DNA of 20,566 bases. It comes from a virus. The DNA lies in IMG/VR virus record IMGVR_UViG_3300035034_002202, positions 1-20,566 of that record; one strand, 5' to 3'. Below are positions 1 to 7,731 of this stretch, in pieces. The notes below the pieces were generated by a model. The model saw only the letters and a list, made by a program, of their open reading frames with translations, was not told where the DNA came from and did not search any database. Each line of letters opens with the position of its first letter. Position 1 is the stretch's first letter. A program made the position numbers and the translations under genes.

Positions 1-3000
1 CCGTTGGTGCCTATAATTACTTGTATCTCGGTGTCTGGCTTACCGATGGTAACAACTGGCTCGACGTATCCAGTGCCATTGTTAACCATATTGATACTTG
101 TGATATACCCCAGTAGCTTTCCGTTGCTGTCTGTTACATTTGCGCTGGCGCTTGCTCCAGCGCCCGGGCCGTTGGCGTCGGTGATGGTAACAATTGGTGC
201 GCGGGTATATCCGGCTCCCTGATCAGTTGTTGTGCCAGTGCCATTGATATCAATGGCAGTGATTGGCCCGGGGTTGCCCCATGTGATATCATTAGGATCG
301 ATCACTGCCTGACCGCTAACCGTAAATGTTTCTAACGAGTAAAAATCACCAGGATCAGTTATAGTGATGTCAGTTATAACACCATCTCTAATTATTGGCC
401 TTGCTGTTGCTCCGGAACCAGGTCCGGTTATCAATACCTCTGGTACATAATATCCCGCGCCATTATTAGTTAATGCTATTTCTGCAATTGTGTTGCTGGT
501 GACACTGACTTCTGCCTCGGCAAATGATGTCGGTTCTCCTTTGACATCAATAAACAGCACATTTGTATTGTTCGGGGAGAAGTCGGAGCCCAATCCTGAG
601 TCTCCATCTATTATATCAATTACTTCGCCATTTCTTAATAGTAACACTTTCTCGATTGAAAACTTAACTGAAGCACCTACAAGCTCTACACCGTTTCGGA
701 ATACTATTGGTTTAATGTTTCCATTAGGTCCGGTACTCGATGGCTGGGTCTGATTGTACGATATTGTCTTGGCCAACTCAGGGTCCAGTGTGTAATCACC
801 GCCTGGGTTGACAACTGTGATTGCCCCTGCATTAACTGTAAATGTGGCACCACCTGCCTGTAGTGCAACTGGGTCTCCAGTTGGGTTACCTGGGCTATTT
901 GCAGGTATAATACGACCGTCGAATGCACTGGTGTTGTTTGTTCCAATTGTGATTACATCACCGTCATTTAAAGTGAATGACGGTGTGAAAGTACTGCCGT
1001 CTACGTTTTCGGTTTCTAGTACAATGCTGTCTACTTTTAATACAGGTATAATTTGTTCGTCAGAGGCTAGCGAGCCGGGCACTGTGGTGCCATCTGGTTT
1101 AATCCATATTGGTTCGTCATATATAAACACTCTCGGAAATGCAAAATCGTCGCCGCCTGATAGTACATTAACGCCGGAAATTCTGCTGTTTGCTACCACT
1201 ACCTCGAGCTCAACAGGATCTGCAGGATTTGCATTCGAACAATACACTCTGTACAATGCGTTGGTATACCCGAGGCCTGCATTTTCTACTACTACACTGG
1301 CAATAACTCCATCTAATACAATTGGAGTTAGTATGGCGCCGGTGCCGCGTGGGTTATCTTCGATGGTTACGCTAGGCGGATTGTTTATGTCGTATCCTGT
1401 TCCGTTTGTGGTAACATCAATCTTAGATATTGATCTATTTACGGTGAGTGATATAACTTCGTTACTGGCACTGCCTGTTACAAGTGCGCCGCCATCTTGA
1501 TATGCAACTGCTGGGAATATATATCCTTTGCCATTGGGCTGATCGCCCAATGTCACTGCTGACAATATGCCGTCTTCTACTGTTACACGAGGCGTTGGCA
1601 AGCGTGATTCTAATCCTCGGTTGAAAGCGTTGTTGTTGGCAAGTCGAGTAGTTGATCGAAGTTCACGTACAAGTGTTGCAATCTCAGCGTTATAATCATT
1701 GCCACGATCGGTTTTTATTTCGATGTTCTGAACAACCGTTACTAAACCAGTTCCTCTGCCGGTGGCACCGACAATACCAAAGTCTTTGATATCGCCTGCG
1801 TTGTCAACATATTCGAACCCGCTTAGTCCGTTATCAAACGACCAGTTAAGTGCTTGCGCCGCGCTGGCCGCGTCTGCTGAGTTATATGGTTCTTCGCCGG
1901 GAAATGCAATTGATAAATCGAGTGTCTGTCCTATAAAAGAATAAAAAGGATCATTGCCGGCTGGGCCACCAGCATGCGGGAACGGTATTAAATTTGTTTT
2001 AAGATCTGCGGTAGTAGTTTCGTCCGGTAAGCTCTGATCTGGTACATATTCAAACGGAAATGTCGGTTCAGTATTGCCAAACGGCAATTTGTATGCAATG
2101 AACACCCACTGGTGTCCGGCATAGTCTTCATCAATTCTGTTATACTCTGGCACAAACATTACTGATGATGCACCTGTTGCAGATGTATTGGTATTAACAC
2201 TGGGCAAATTGGCATAGGCAGTAACAGTATTGTTATCGGTGTCTTGGTATTCGTATGACAAATCTACTCTTACAACATACCCGTATGTAACATCTTGGTA
2301 ATTTAATCCGCCACTTATTATGTTTATGGCTTGTATTCCACCGTCGGCGTCTACTTCAGTTACTTGTGCGGAAAATCCCGAGCCATACGGATGTTCAATA
2401 TGCACTGTGGCATCAATCGCTCCGGGTGCAGATGGTACGACTGCGGTGAATGTTGCTGTTGCTGTGGCACCGAAACCCTCGAAGTTGTTACAAGTTATTA
2501 CAATTGTCGGGTTGGTATACCCAGTGCCTCCATTGACAACTGTAATAGATTGAACTTGCCGACCGGCAGGGAAGCCGTCGGGATCAGTGGCGTCTACCAG
2601 CACAGCTTCTAGTACTGCACCTGTGCCAGTCGGATCAGTTAAATTAATAGTGACACCGGAACTTGTGTAAAATGACCCGGAGTTGGTTACAGTGACACTT
2701 TCAATTGCCCCGGTACCTGAGCCCGCGCCACTGCTACCACCGTATCCTGTACCCGGCTCACCAATTATAAAACTGGTTACGGAACCTCTTGAAACCAGTG
2801 CGCGTGCGCTTGCAGTGACATTGGGCAATACATCTGTTATCTCTATAACAGGGTTGGTGTAGCTGTCTTCAACTGACCTAGTGGGGTCCGGTTGTTGTAG
2901 CGTTGTGATCGATGAGATCGATATAATATTACCCGATCCATTTATTGCTACTACTAAATCTTCAGTGGTGCCATTTGGATCCACCAATGTGGCTCTGACA

Positions 3001-3395
3001 CCGGCGGTATAGTTTTCCCCATCGTTTTCGATTACAAACTCAGTCACCGGACCGCCGTTATTGACTTCTACTTCGATCACTGCGCCGGTTCCAGAACTAC
3101 TTGATACAAATGCAGTTGCAGGTTCAACTGGTACAGTTCCTAGAACTTGATTGGCAACTGCAACATACGAGTTGGATATCGATTCGTTCGATACGGTGTC
3201 TGTAATGTAATCGTTATATATTTCGATTATCGGTGCAGTTATACTTGAGGGGTTATTTGGGTCGGCACCAATAAAGAGCTGTCCTGTATCGACTGCAAGA
3301 CCTAGCTCGCCCGGGAGCAGAGGCTGAGGTAAGTGTTGTCTTAACCCTCTTCTATTCTGAATTCTTGCCGAGATAATTGTTTGCTGGTCAGCCAT
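1..3395 (-). CDS. Giant beta-repeat tail-fibre-like structural protein (partial, 3' end off window)
   Basis: I read this frame codon by codon and found no stop from ATG at 3395 to the window edge, giving 1131 residues with the C-terminus missing. An in-frame TAA sits one codon upstream of the ATG, and AAGGA lies about 11 bases before it. Residues 1-50 (RRGLRQ, LLPGELGLAVDTGQLFIG) resemble the N-terminal domain of phage tropism-determinant and fibre proteins. Residues about 60-370 and 600-1131 carry around a dozen degenerate units built on G-x-G-Y-x-x-P followed by GxGAxA, for example GTGYTNP at 290 and GTGYVEP near the end. A non-repetitive middle (about 370-605) includes HQWVFIAYKLPFG and EIATLVRELRSTTRLANN. 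The likely role is a virion fibre or other adhesion structure; this is inferred from architecture. A late promoter lies just upstream. Confidence 0.85.
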   Translation of the reverse strand, partial: MADQQTIISARIQNRRGLRQHLPQPLLPGELGLAVDTGQLFIGADPNNPSSITAPIIEIYNDYITDTVSNESISNSYVAVANQVLGTVPVEPATAFVSSSSGTGAVIEVEVNNGGPVTEFVIENDGENYTAGVRATLVDPNGTTEDLVVAINGSGNIISISSITTLQQPDPTRSVEDSYTNPVIEITDVLPNVTASARALVSRGSVTSFIIGEPGTGYGGSSGAGSGTGAIESVTVTNSGSFYTSSGVTINLTDPTGTGAVLEAVLVDATDPDGFPAGRQVQSITVVNGGTGYTNPTIVITCNNFEGFGATATATFTAVVPSAPGAIDATVHIEHPYGSGFSAQVTEVDADGGIQAINIISGGLNYQDVTYGYVVRVDLSYEYQDTDNNTVTAYANLPSVNTNTSATGASSVMFVPEYNRIDEDYAGHQWVFIAYKLPFGNTEPTFPFEYVPDQSLPDETTTADLKTNLIPFPHAGGPAGNDPFYSFIGQTLDLSIAFPGEEPYNSADAASAAQALNWSFDNGLSGFEYVDNAGDIKDFGIVGATGRGTGLVTVVQNIEIKTDRGNDYNAEIATLVRELRSTTRLANNNAFNRGLESRLPTPRVTVEDGILSAVTLGDQPNGKGYIFPAVAYQDGGALVTGSASNEVISLTVNRSISKIDVTTNGTGYDINNPPSVTIEDNPRGTGAILTPIVLDGVIASVVVENAGLGYTNALYRVYCSNANPADPVELEVVVANSRISGVNVLSGGDDFAFPRVFIYDEPIWIKPDGTTVPGSLASDEQIIPVLKVDSIVLETENVDGSTFTPSFTLNDGDVITIGTNNTSAFDGRIIPANSPGNPTGDPVALQAGGATFTVNAGAITVVNPGGDYTLDPELAKTISYNQTQPSSTGPNGNIKPIVFRNGVELVGASVKFSIEKVLLLRNGEVIDIIDGDSGLGSDFSPNNTNVLFIDVKGEPTSFAEAEVSVTSNTIAEIALTNNGAGYYVPEVLITGPGSGATARPIIRDGVITDITITDPGDFYSLETFTVSGQAVIDPNDITWGNPGPITAIDINGTGTTTDQGAGYTRAPIVTITDANGPGAGASASANVTDSNGKLLGYITSINMVNNGTGYVEPVVTIGKPDTEIQVIIGTN

Positions 3396-3400
3396 GTGTT

Positions 3401-3413
3401 ATCAATCCTTGAT
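3401..3413 (-). promoter_or_regulatory. Ribosome binding site inside a small inverted repeat (fibre gene)
   Basis: The minus strand reads ATCAA-GGA-TTGAT. The Shine-Dalgarno core AAGGA therefore spans one arm and the loop of a 5-bp self-complementary element upstream of the fibre ATG. Twelve of these bases recur exactly at 11988-11999 before the GTG start of another gene. The stem is short and may not form in vivo. Confidence 0.4.
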
Positions 3414-3428
3414 GTTATTCGTTTTATG

Positions 3429-3436
3429 TATTTATT
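3429..3436 (-). promoter_or_regulatory. T4-type late promoter for the giant fibre gene
   Basis: The minus strand reads AATAAATAC, one base different from the GATAAATAC used elsewhere in the window and close to T4 TATAAATA. It ends 33 bases before the fibre ATG. Its TAA is also the stop codon of the upstream exonuclease (3432-3434). In T4 such sites are read by the phage sigma factor gp55 together with gp33 and the sliding clamp. Confidence 0.7.
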
Positions 3437-4100
3437 CGAATTTGTATGTTTCGTAAAAGGAATAAAGACGATCATACCACATTGTTTTATATTTCTTCCA
3501 CTCTTCGCCTTCAATGACAAACTCTAAGTAACGTCCTGAGTGACAGCCCATCATTATAACACCCTTTTGTATGTCTGTGTCAAACATTTCATTGTGGGCT
3601 TCTGCATACGCAACGAGTTGCAAGAAGTAATCTTCTATCCACTCTTTCTTTTTATCTTGTTTTGAGTTTTTAAAATCAATGATTGCCGGCATGCCTCGGT
3701 GTAGTCCTACGCAATCCACTGTGCCTGCATACATATCAGATAAGAATAGTGGCGCTTCTATGCCCCACACTGCATCGACGTGCGCTAATCCTTTCTTGAT
3801 TATTAGGTTGGCAAGAACTTGTGAGAAGTAATTGCCAGTGGGCTTGGTGCCGTGGTTGATATAGTTTTCGAGGTTCAAGTGTAGTTGGTTGCCTACACCT
3901 CTGGATTGTTCTGAAATTCGATGAGCTTCTACTTCGCCTACACGCTCACGCCAAGCAACAAGAGCAGACTTATCTGCGGTGCTGTCTAACACGGTGGTTA
4001 CTGAGGGTAATGGACGATTACCACCTACTTCGTAGTGTCGATATCCATTTCGAGTGACTCTGTCGAGTTCTTTATAATTGTATGTTTGAGATAATAGCAT
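3432..4100 (-). CDS. PD-(D/E)XK exonuclease (Cas4/MGME1-like phage exonuclease)
   Basis: A protein of 222 residues. The motifs of the PD-(D/E)XK exonuclease superfamily appear in order: GNQLHLNLE with H74 and E78, GTVDC with D129, IIDFK with D142 and K144, and QLVAY (Q161, Y165), the QxxxY motif of AddB/Cas4/MGME1-type enzymes. PSVTTVL at 32-38 fits the family N-terminus. The expected activity is metal-dependent degradation of DNA ends, in recombination or host DNA breakdown. The gene has its own sigma70-type promoter whose -10 box ends six bases before the ATG, with no Shine-Dalgarno, so the mRNA may be leaderless. It sits between two structural modules, and its stop lies inside the late promoter of the fibre gene. 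The family call is firm; the physiological substrate is inferred. Confidence 0.85.
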   Translation of the reverse strand: MLLSQTYNYKELDRVTRNGYRHYEVGGNRPLPSVTTVLDSTADKSALVAWRERVGEVEAHRISEQSRGVGNQLHLNLENYINHGTKPTGNYFSQVLANLIIKKGLAHVDAVWGIEAPLFLSDMYAGTVDCVGLHRGMPAIIDFKNSKQDKKKEWIEDYFLQLVAYAEAHNEMFDTDIQKGVIMMGCHSGRYLEFVIEGEEWKKYKTMWYDRLYSFYETYKFE

Positions 4101-4125
4101 CCTGTAATTATAACAGAATGCTATT
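4093..4125. repeat. 33-bp imperfect palindrome over the exonuclease promoter and start codon
   Basis: Two 16-base arms surround a central base, and 14 of the 16 pairs match: AATAGCAT, one mismatch, CTGT, one mismatch, AT, then the mirror image. It covers the -10 hexamer (4107-4112) and the ATG (4098-4100). If transcription begins near the ATG, only one arm is transcribed. The symmetry then makes more sense as a DNA-level operator than as an RNA hairpin. Confidence 0.6.
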
Positions 4126-4135
4126 CGGTTGTCAA
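4107..4135 (-). promoter_or_regulatory. Consensus sigma70-type (early) promoter of the exonuclease gene
   Basis: The -35 box is TTGACA (4130-4135), the spacer is 17 bases, and the -10 box is TATAAT (4107-4112) preceded by TGT, an extended -10. Both hexamers match the bacterial consensus in all six positions. The stop codon TAG of the preceding gene ends two bases upstream of the -35. The predicted start of transcription falls on or next to the ATG at 4100. Confidence 0.85.
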
Positions 4136-4136
4136 C

Positions 4137-5030
4137 CTAGCACCAACAGATTTTCCACTGAATTGTGGTATTTGTTGTTGAGTTGATTTGTGCGGTTATG
4201 CTGTAACCTTTTTTGCGGAAGTATGTTATAACGCTTTGTATATCTTTTTCAACTGGGCAAGCCGCTGCCTGGTCGCTAAGATACAAATAGTAGTTAAGTG
4301 GATCTACGCCTGGTATAGGATTTGTTGTGAATGTTACTAATACCGTTGCATCTGCACCACCTGATGTTTCTGCTGGCACAACCGTTGCTGTTGTGGTCGA
4401 TTGGTAGCTGTGACCGACATTGTCAATTGTTACACCGGTGATCGAACCGTTGGTGTCGTCTACTGCAAGTGTTAACACTGCACCTGCTCCATTGCCAGCG
4501 TTCGATAACGCAATAGTAGGAAGTAAAGGAACATAGCCCGAACCACTAGATATAATAGTAACGCCCGTTATCTCTCCTGTGCTTAAATCAACTTGTACAG
4601 TTGCATCGAACTCAATGCCCGATGGATGTACAATTACAATGGTTGCATCTGCCAAGCCGCCGCTTGTATACCCAGTGCCACCTGCTGTAAGAGTGACCTC
4701 GGTAATGCTGCCGGTGGCATTAATGGTTAAATCAGCTGTTGCACCTGTTCCTGGGCCATCGAACTCAACTGTTGCAACTACTGGCTGGTAATCCTGACCG
4801 GCGTTGGTCACAATTGCAGATGCAAGCGAACCAAAGAAAGTCATTGGTGTGTCGCCTGCTACCACTGTGCAATAAGTACCCGATATGCAGTAATCTGCAT
4901 CGTTGCCATTGGCGCAATTCTGCACAGCATCAAGTATCTTTTCTTGTATTAAATTAATTTCTTTTAGTACCACTTTATTAATACTAACAAGATTCGATGC
5001 TTCGCTTGCTGATAAAAAATTATCTGACAT
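4137..5030 (-). CDS. Beta-repeat virion protein
   Basis: A protein of 297 residues starting at ATG with AGGAT four bases upstream. Residues 1-70 form a helical, then Cys-containing head. Residues 78-235 hold four repeats with period about 43, marked by GQDYQP (Y81), GTGYTS (Y121), GSGYVP (Y166) and GHSYQS (Y209), each followed by GxGAxA-like strands. These are the same kind of unit as in the giant fibre gene at 1-3395. The C-terminus (PVEKDIQSVITYFRKKGYSITAQ, then TIQWKICWC) resembles a terminal module I recall from cyanophage structural proteins. It is the last gene of a late unit with 5346-6464 and 5038-5346. The role is probably a fibre or surface protein; no enzyme motif is visible. Confidence 0.75.
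   Translation of the reverse strand: MSDNFLSASEASNLVSINKVVLKEINLIQEKILDAVQNCANGNDADYCISGTYCTVVAGDTPMTFFGSLASAIVTNAGQDYQPVVATVEFDGPGTGATADLTINATGSITEVTLTAGGTGYTSGGLADATIVIVHPSGIEFDATVQVDLSTGEITGVTIISSGSGYVPLLPTIALSNAGNGAGAVLTLAVDDTNGSITGVTIDNVGHSYQSTTTATVVPAETSGGADATVLVTFTTNPIPGVDPLNYYLYLSDQAAACPVEKDIQSVITYFRKKGYSITAQINSTTNTTIQWKICWC
4360..4800 (-). repeat. Four tandem degenerate beta-repeats within the 297-residue protein
   Basis: The encoded tyrosines at residues 81, 121, 166 and 209 mark units 40-45 residues long. The similarity is visible in protein (GxGY followed by GAGAxL or GATADL). DNA identity between units is low, which suggests old duplications. Confidence 0.6.
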
Positions 5031-5037
5031 GATTATC

Positions 5038-5346
5038 CTATATGTCTACTGCACTGTCGGCCATTGAATCAACCTGGTCACCCGAGTTTTCGCCAGTGTC
5101 CGTCAAGCTGGTTTCTTGTCCCACGTTCAGTTCGTCACCTTGAGCAGACTTAACAAATGGGCTATCAGCTACAACAGACAGAATTCCTTCCTCTGTTGCA
5201 TTGATGCCCATGTTTCGTAAGGCACGTACTAACTTCGATACGCTAATTGTTTCTACACCCCTAGCAACACTGGACGCAATCAAATCGTTCATTGTTGAAA
5301 GCAGTTGATCAGCATGCCCTTCGTTTAGTAGTTCGTGTGCTCTCAT
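5038..5346 (-). CDS. Small protein of a late structural unit, function unknown
   Basis: A protein of 102 residues. Its ATG shares one base with the stop of the preceding gene (TAATG at 5346), so translation is probably coupled. Residues 1-70 are predicted helical, with SVSKLVRALRNMGINATEEG looking like a small helix-turn-helix-like bundle. The tail from about 75 is acidic and low in complexity. The next gene starts seven bases downstream. I recognise no family. Its place between two probable virion proteins suggests an assembly or structural role. Confidence 0.75.
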   Translation of the reverse strand: MRAHELLNEGHADQLLSTMNDLIASSVARGVETISVSKLVRALRNMGINATEEGILSVVADSPFVKSAQGDELNVGQETSLTDTGENSGDQVDSMADSAVDI

Positions 5347-6464
5347 TACTTTACTTTTTTGTGCTTGGCTAGTTGCTCTTGCAAGTGCTTCATCTTCTGT
5401 GCAAGTTTACGCTTGGCTGATTCGTTGCGTGGACGTCCTAATGCTTCGTCTTCATCTGCCGCGCCCATATCTCCAAGCTCGACGTCTAAGTCATCCAAGT
5501 CGCCATCAAGACTTGAGTCAATGTCTAAATCGCCTTCGGCGCCATCGTCGATGTCTAAATCGATATCCATGTCAACGTCATCTGCCGAGCCCATATCTCC
5601 CAACTCATTTTGGCTATCTAGGTCCATGTCAACTGCAAAGTTCAAGTTGCCTCGTGCCATTTCCTGTACAGCATTATCAATTTGTTCTTTTGACTCGTAC
5701 AATGCATCAAGTACATGCTGTAGAGTTAATTGAGTTGTTTCATGAAAACCATGCGCTTCGGCATTGCCGTAGTTCTGACGCATTTGGTCAGCAAGTGGCG
5801 GAAGGTCTTCGTTTTGTAAACGACCGATTTTTTCGATCATTTCTTGTAGGCTTTTACTAAAGCCCTTGGTTGCTATTACAATTTCTGCTTCTTCTACTTC
5901 GGATTCTAGTAACTTACGTAGATCCTTAACAAAGCTTTCTGTGATGTCGCGGCTTTCTAGTTTCATTTCTTGGGTACCTTGTTGAGGGTTTACATCTGGG
6001 TATTCATTGCCGTCTGATAGTCGGGCGGTACATATATTGGACACGTCGTTTTGCACGCGCATGTCGTCAAAACGCCAGTGGCTTGATCTGTACTCTTTCA
6101 TTGCAGATCGTAATGCATCTTCGAACTCATCGCCAACTGTTGTTGCCTTGACTACGAAATCACATAACCATTTAACTACTTGAGCATAGGCTTGATCTTG
6201 TTTACTTTCGTTTATTTCATGTTTAGCTTGCAAAATTTGCACAGCTTCACGCATCAAAATAAATTTTGATAGGTCTGGGCAAGTTTCGCTTTTCTTGCCT
6301 TTTCGCTTCAGGTTGTCAATTTTCTGCACAACAGATTCGGAAATCTTGTCAAGGTCCTTTAAGCAGGTATCCTTTTTAATCGAAACATTGAAATTTTCTT
6401 TCAATGTACGTGTTATAACAGAAAATCTTCGATTTGAAGCTTTCTCGAAGTCTTTCAACAGCAT
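5346..6464 (-). CDS. Acidic-repeat, scaffold-like structural protein
   Basis: A protein of 372 residues, ATG with AAAGGA upstream, first gene after the late promoter at 6493-6500. Residues 1-270 are mainly helical, with coiled-coil-like stretches (KDLRKLLESEVEEAEIVIA, LQEMIEKIGRL). Residues 278-340 are extremely Asp-rich and contain a duplication: ELGDMG at 287-292 and again at 329-334. The C-terminus flips to basic (KRKLAQKMKH to KKVK), next to the motif ALGRPRNESA, which I recall in T4-like marine phages. An acidic rod with a basic tail would suit a scaffolding, prohead-core or DNA-packing-associated protein. That role is inferred, not shown. Confidence 0.75.
   Translation of the reverse strand: MLLKDFEKASNRRFSVITRTLKENFNVSIKKDTCLKDLDKISESVVQKIDNLKRKGKKSETCPDLSKFILMREAVQILQAKHEINESKQDQAYAQVVKWLCDFVVKATTVGDEFEDALRSAMKEYRSSHWRFDDMRVQNDVSNICTARLSDGNEYPDVNPQQGTQEMKLESRDITESFVKDLRKLLESEVEEAEIVIATKGFSKSLQEMIEKIGRLQNEDLPPLADQMRQNYGNAEAHGFHETTQLTLQHVLDALYESKEQIDNAVQEMARGNLNFAVDMDLDSQNELGDMGSADDVDMDIDLDIDDGAEGDLDIDSSLDGDLDDLDVELGDMGAADEDEALGRPRNESAKRKLAQKMKHLQEQLAKHKKVK
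5455..5606 (-). repeat. Direct repeat encoding a duplicated acidic segment
   Basis: The 26 bases at 5455-5480 recur at 5581-5606 with three mismatches, a spacing of 126 bases (42 codons, in frame). This produces the doubled ELGDMG(S/A)AD in the acidic region of the 372-residue protein and points to a recent in-frame duplication. Confidence 0.7.
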
Positions 6465-6492
6465 AATATGTCCTTTATTCGGAATTTTTTAG

Positions 6493-6500
6493 TATTTATC
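6493..6500 (-). promoter_or_regulatory. T4-type late promoter
   Basis: The minus strand reads GATAAATACT, matching the T4 late box after its first base. It lies 28 bases upstream of the ATG at 6464. The preceding gene ends in TGA at 6499-6501, so stop codon and promoter overlap as TGATAAATAC. Confidence 0.8.
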
Positions 6501-7017
6501 ATTTCTTGATGTTTATCAAACATAATTGTCGAATCAGTGCTTTGTAATGGTTGCGCTTTTCTTTTGCATAATCATACTTAACAACAAGTGCGTTGGCACG
6601 GGAATTATCTTCGTCGTCGCCTTTTCTAAGTGTTGTAATAGTCCGATATAAATGTAAACAGTCGAAGTAATATTTAGTAAACTGTTTGTCCAGGTCTTGT
6701 ATGCTACACAGCATCGAAACTTTCTTTTGCTGTAGGGCAACCGACACCAACATGGCAGACTCTAGTAAAAAATAACAAGCTTCGTTACTGACCACTTGCT
6801 TGTTCTTATACACAATGTACGAGTCCTTTACTTTACTTATAAAGTGATCGCCAAGGTATATCTCTGTCTTGTTGTACAGATACGGAACACTATCGGCCTT
6901 TGCAGACTCAATAACACTGGTTACTAGAGATCCAAACTTATCGTTTAATAAGTCGCTGGAAGTCTTCTTCCTTGCTTTTGGATTTCTGCTTGGTGTCTTT
7001 TCTATCCTGGATTTCAT
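6499..7017 (-). CDS. Conserved-looking phage protein of unknown function
   Basis: A protein of 172 residues from ATG at 7017, preceded by a purine-rich AGGAAGAGAAG. A TTG nine codons earlier (7044) would also keep the frame open, but I find it less likely. Residues 1-20 are strongly basic (KSRIEKTPSRNPKARKK). The rest is a mixed alpha/beta domain with YIVYKNKQVVSNEACYFLLE and a helical C-terminus (KYYFDCLHLYRTITTLRKGDD). The first 80 bases overlap the 3' end of the gene at 6938-7723 in another frame. Last gene of a late unit. I do not recognise the family. Confidence 0.7.
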   Translation of the reverse strand: MKSRIEKTPSRNPKARKKTSSDLLNDKFGSLVTSVIESAKADSVPYLYNKTEIYLGDHFISKVKDSYIVYKNKQVVSNEACYFLLESAMLVSVALQQKKVSMLCSIQDLDKQFTKYYFDCLHLYRTITTLRKGDDEDNSRANALVVKYDYAKEKRNHYKALIRQLCLINIKK

Positions 7018-7723
7018 CTTGGTTCTTCTCTTCCTCTCGGTCAAGCCTGTTAAACTTTCTTAGCTGAACAGACGGCTTGTGTGAATCGCTGGTGTCGCCG
7101 ATGATCGACGGACTTGAAGCAATGTTACCTGCTGATGTCGAACCAACTGTTGCGCTTTCGGATATTCCTGCTAACTCACGTAGTCGAGACAAGTCTGCGC
7201 TTTCTTTTGCAAACTGACTGGCAAAGCCTGCTTTCATACCAGTTCCCATTTTATTGAAAAAAGCTGATATTGGACTTGTTGCATTTCTACCACGTGCGCT
7301 ACGGCCTTCGTACTCTTTGTATTGTTTGCCAGCGGCATTTGGATCTGTTTTTGCAAGATCTCTAATCTTTTCTAGTTCTTGTTGTTCGCCTGGTGCGGCT
7401 TGAGCAATAGCATCATCAAATGCTTTGGTCATATTCGGATCCATTGTTTCCGAGCTTGCAGGAGGTGCAGTGCTAGCAGGTCTGGACATTGCTGAATCAG
7501 GAACTCTAGGCTTGTTCATGTTCTGTGGTGTCGGGGGATCCATGGATTGCGTGGTTTGTATTCCTACATTTCCTTTATCTGCATTTGCTTCGAGCATGGT
7601 TTGGTATTCGCCGAAGCTCATGTTCTTGATTATAGTACGAGCTTCTTCTTTGGTAATGTTTCGACTTTCTGCAATATAATTTTCTCTACTAGCAATGTTG
7701 CCGAGTTGTGATTGTAAGTTCAT
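6938..7723 (-). CDS. Low-complexity late protein with RELAG motif
   Basis: A protein of 261 residues, ATG with AAAGGA upstream. The N-terminal 50 residues are helical. The middle (60-95) is rich in Pro, Ser, Thr and Met, and residues 100-145 are helical. LSRLRELAG at 178-186 is followed directly by ISESAT (187-192). The same two motifs occur in the 540-residue protein at 13062-14684. The C-terminus (228-261) is charged (DREEEKNQDEIQDRKD) and is encoded where the gene overlaps its neighbour. The domain order resembles an internal or assembly protein, with no catalytic motif. It lies in a late unit with two RVNGG-family proteins. Confidence 0.7.
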   Translation of the reverse strand: MNLQSQLGNIASRENYIAESRNITKEEARTIIKNMSFGEYQTMLEANADKGNVGIQTTQSMDPPTPQNMNKPRVPDSAMSRPASTAPPASSETMDPNMTKAFDDAIAQAAPGEQQELEKIRDLAKTDPNAAGKQYKEYEGRSARGRNATSPISAFFNKMGTGMKAGFASQFAKESADLSRLRELAGISESATVGSTSAGNIASSPSIIGDTSDSHKPSVQLRKFNRLDREEEKNQDEIQDRKDTKQKSKSKEEDFQRLIKR

Positions 7724-7731
7724 GTGTTCCT

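Noticed and set aside
808-1500. 230-residue open frame on the plus strand within the first 3.4 kb
   Set aside because: It lies fully antisense to the giant minus-strand frame, has no ribosome binding site, and its Ser/Thr/Val/Pro-rich text is the reverse reading of the beta-repeats. The minus frame is open for 1131 codons.
5335-5733. 132-residue plus-strand frame opposite the acidic-repeat gene
   Set aside because: It is a Ser-rich shadow of the Asp-rich minus-strand frame, with no start signals.
7017-7044. TTG start nine codons upstream for the 172-residue protein
   Set aside because: ATG at 7017 has a better purine-rich site and a shorter overlap with the preceding gene.
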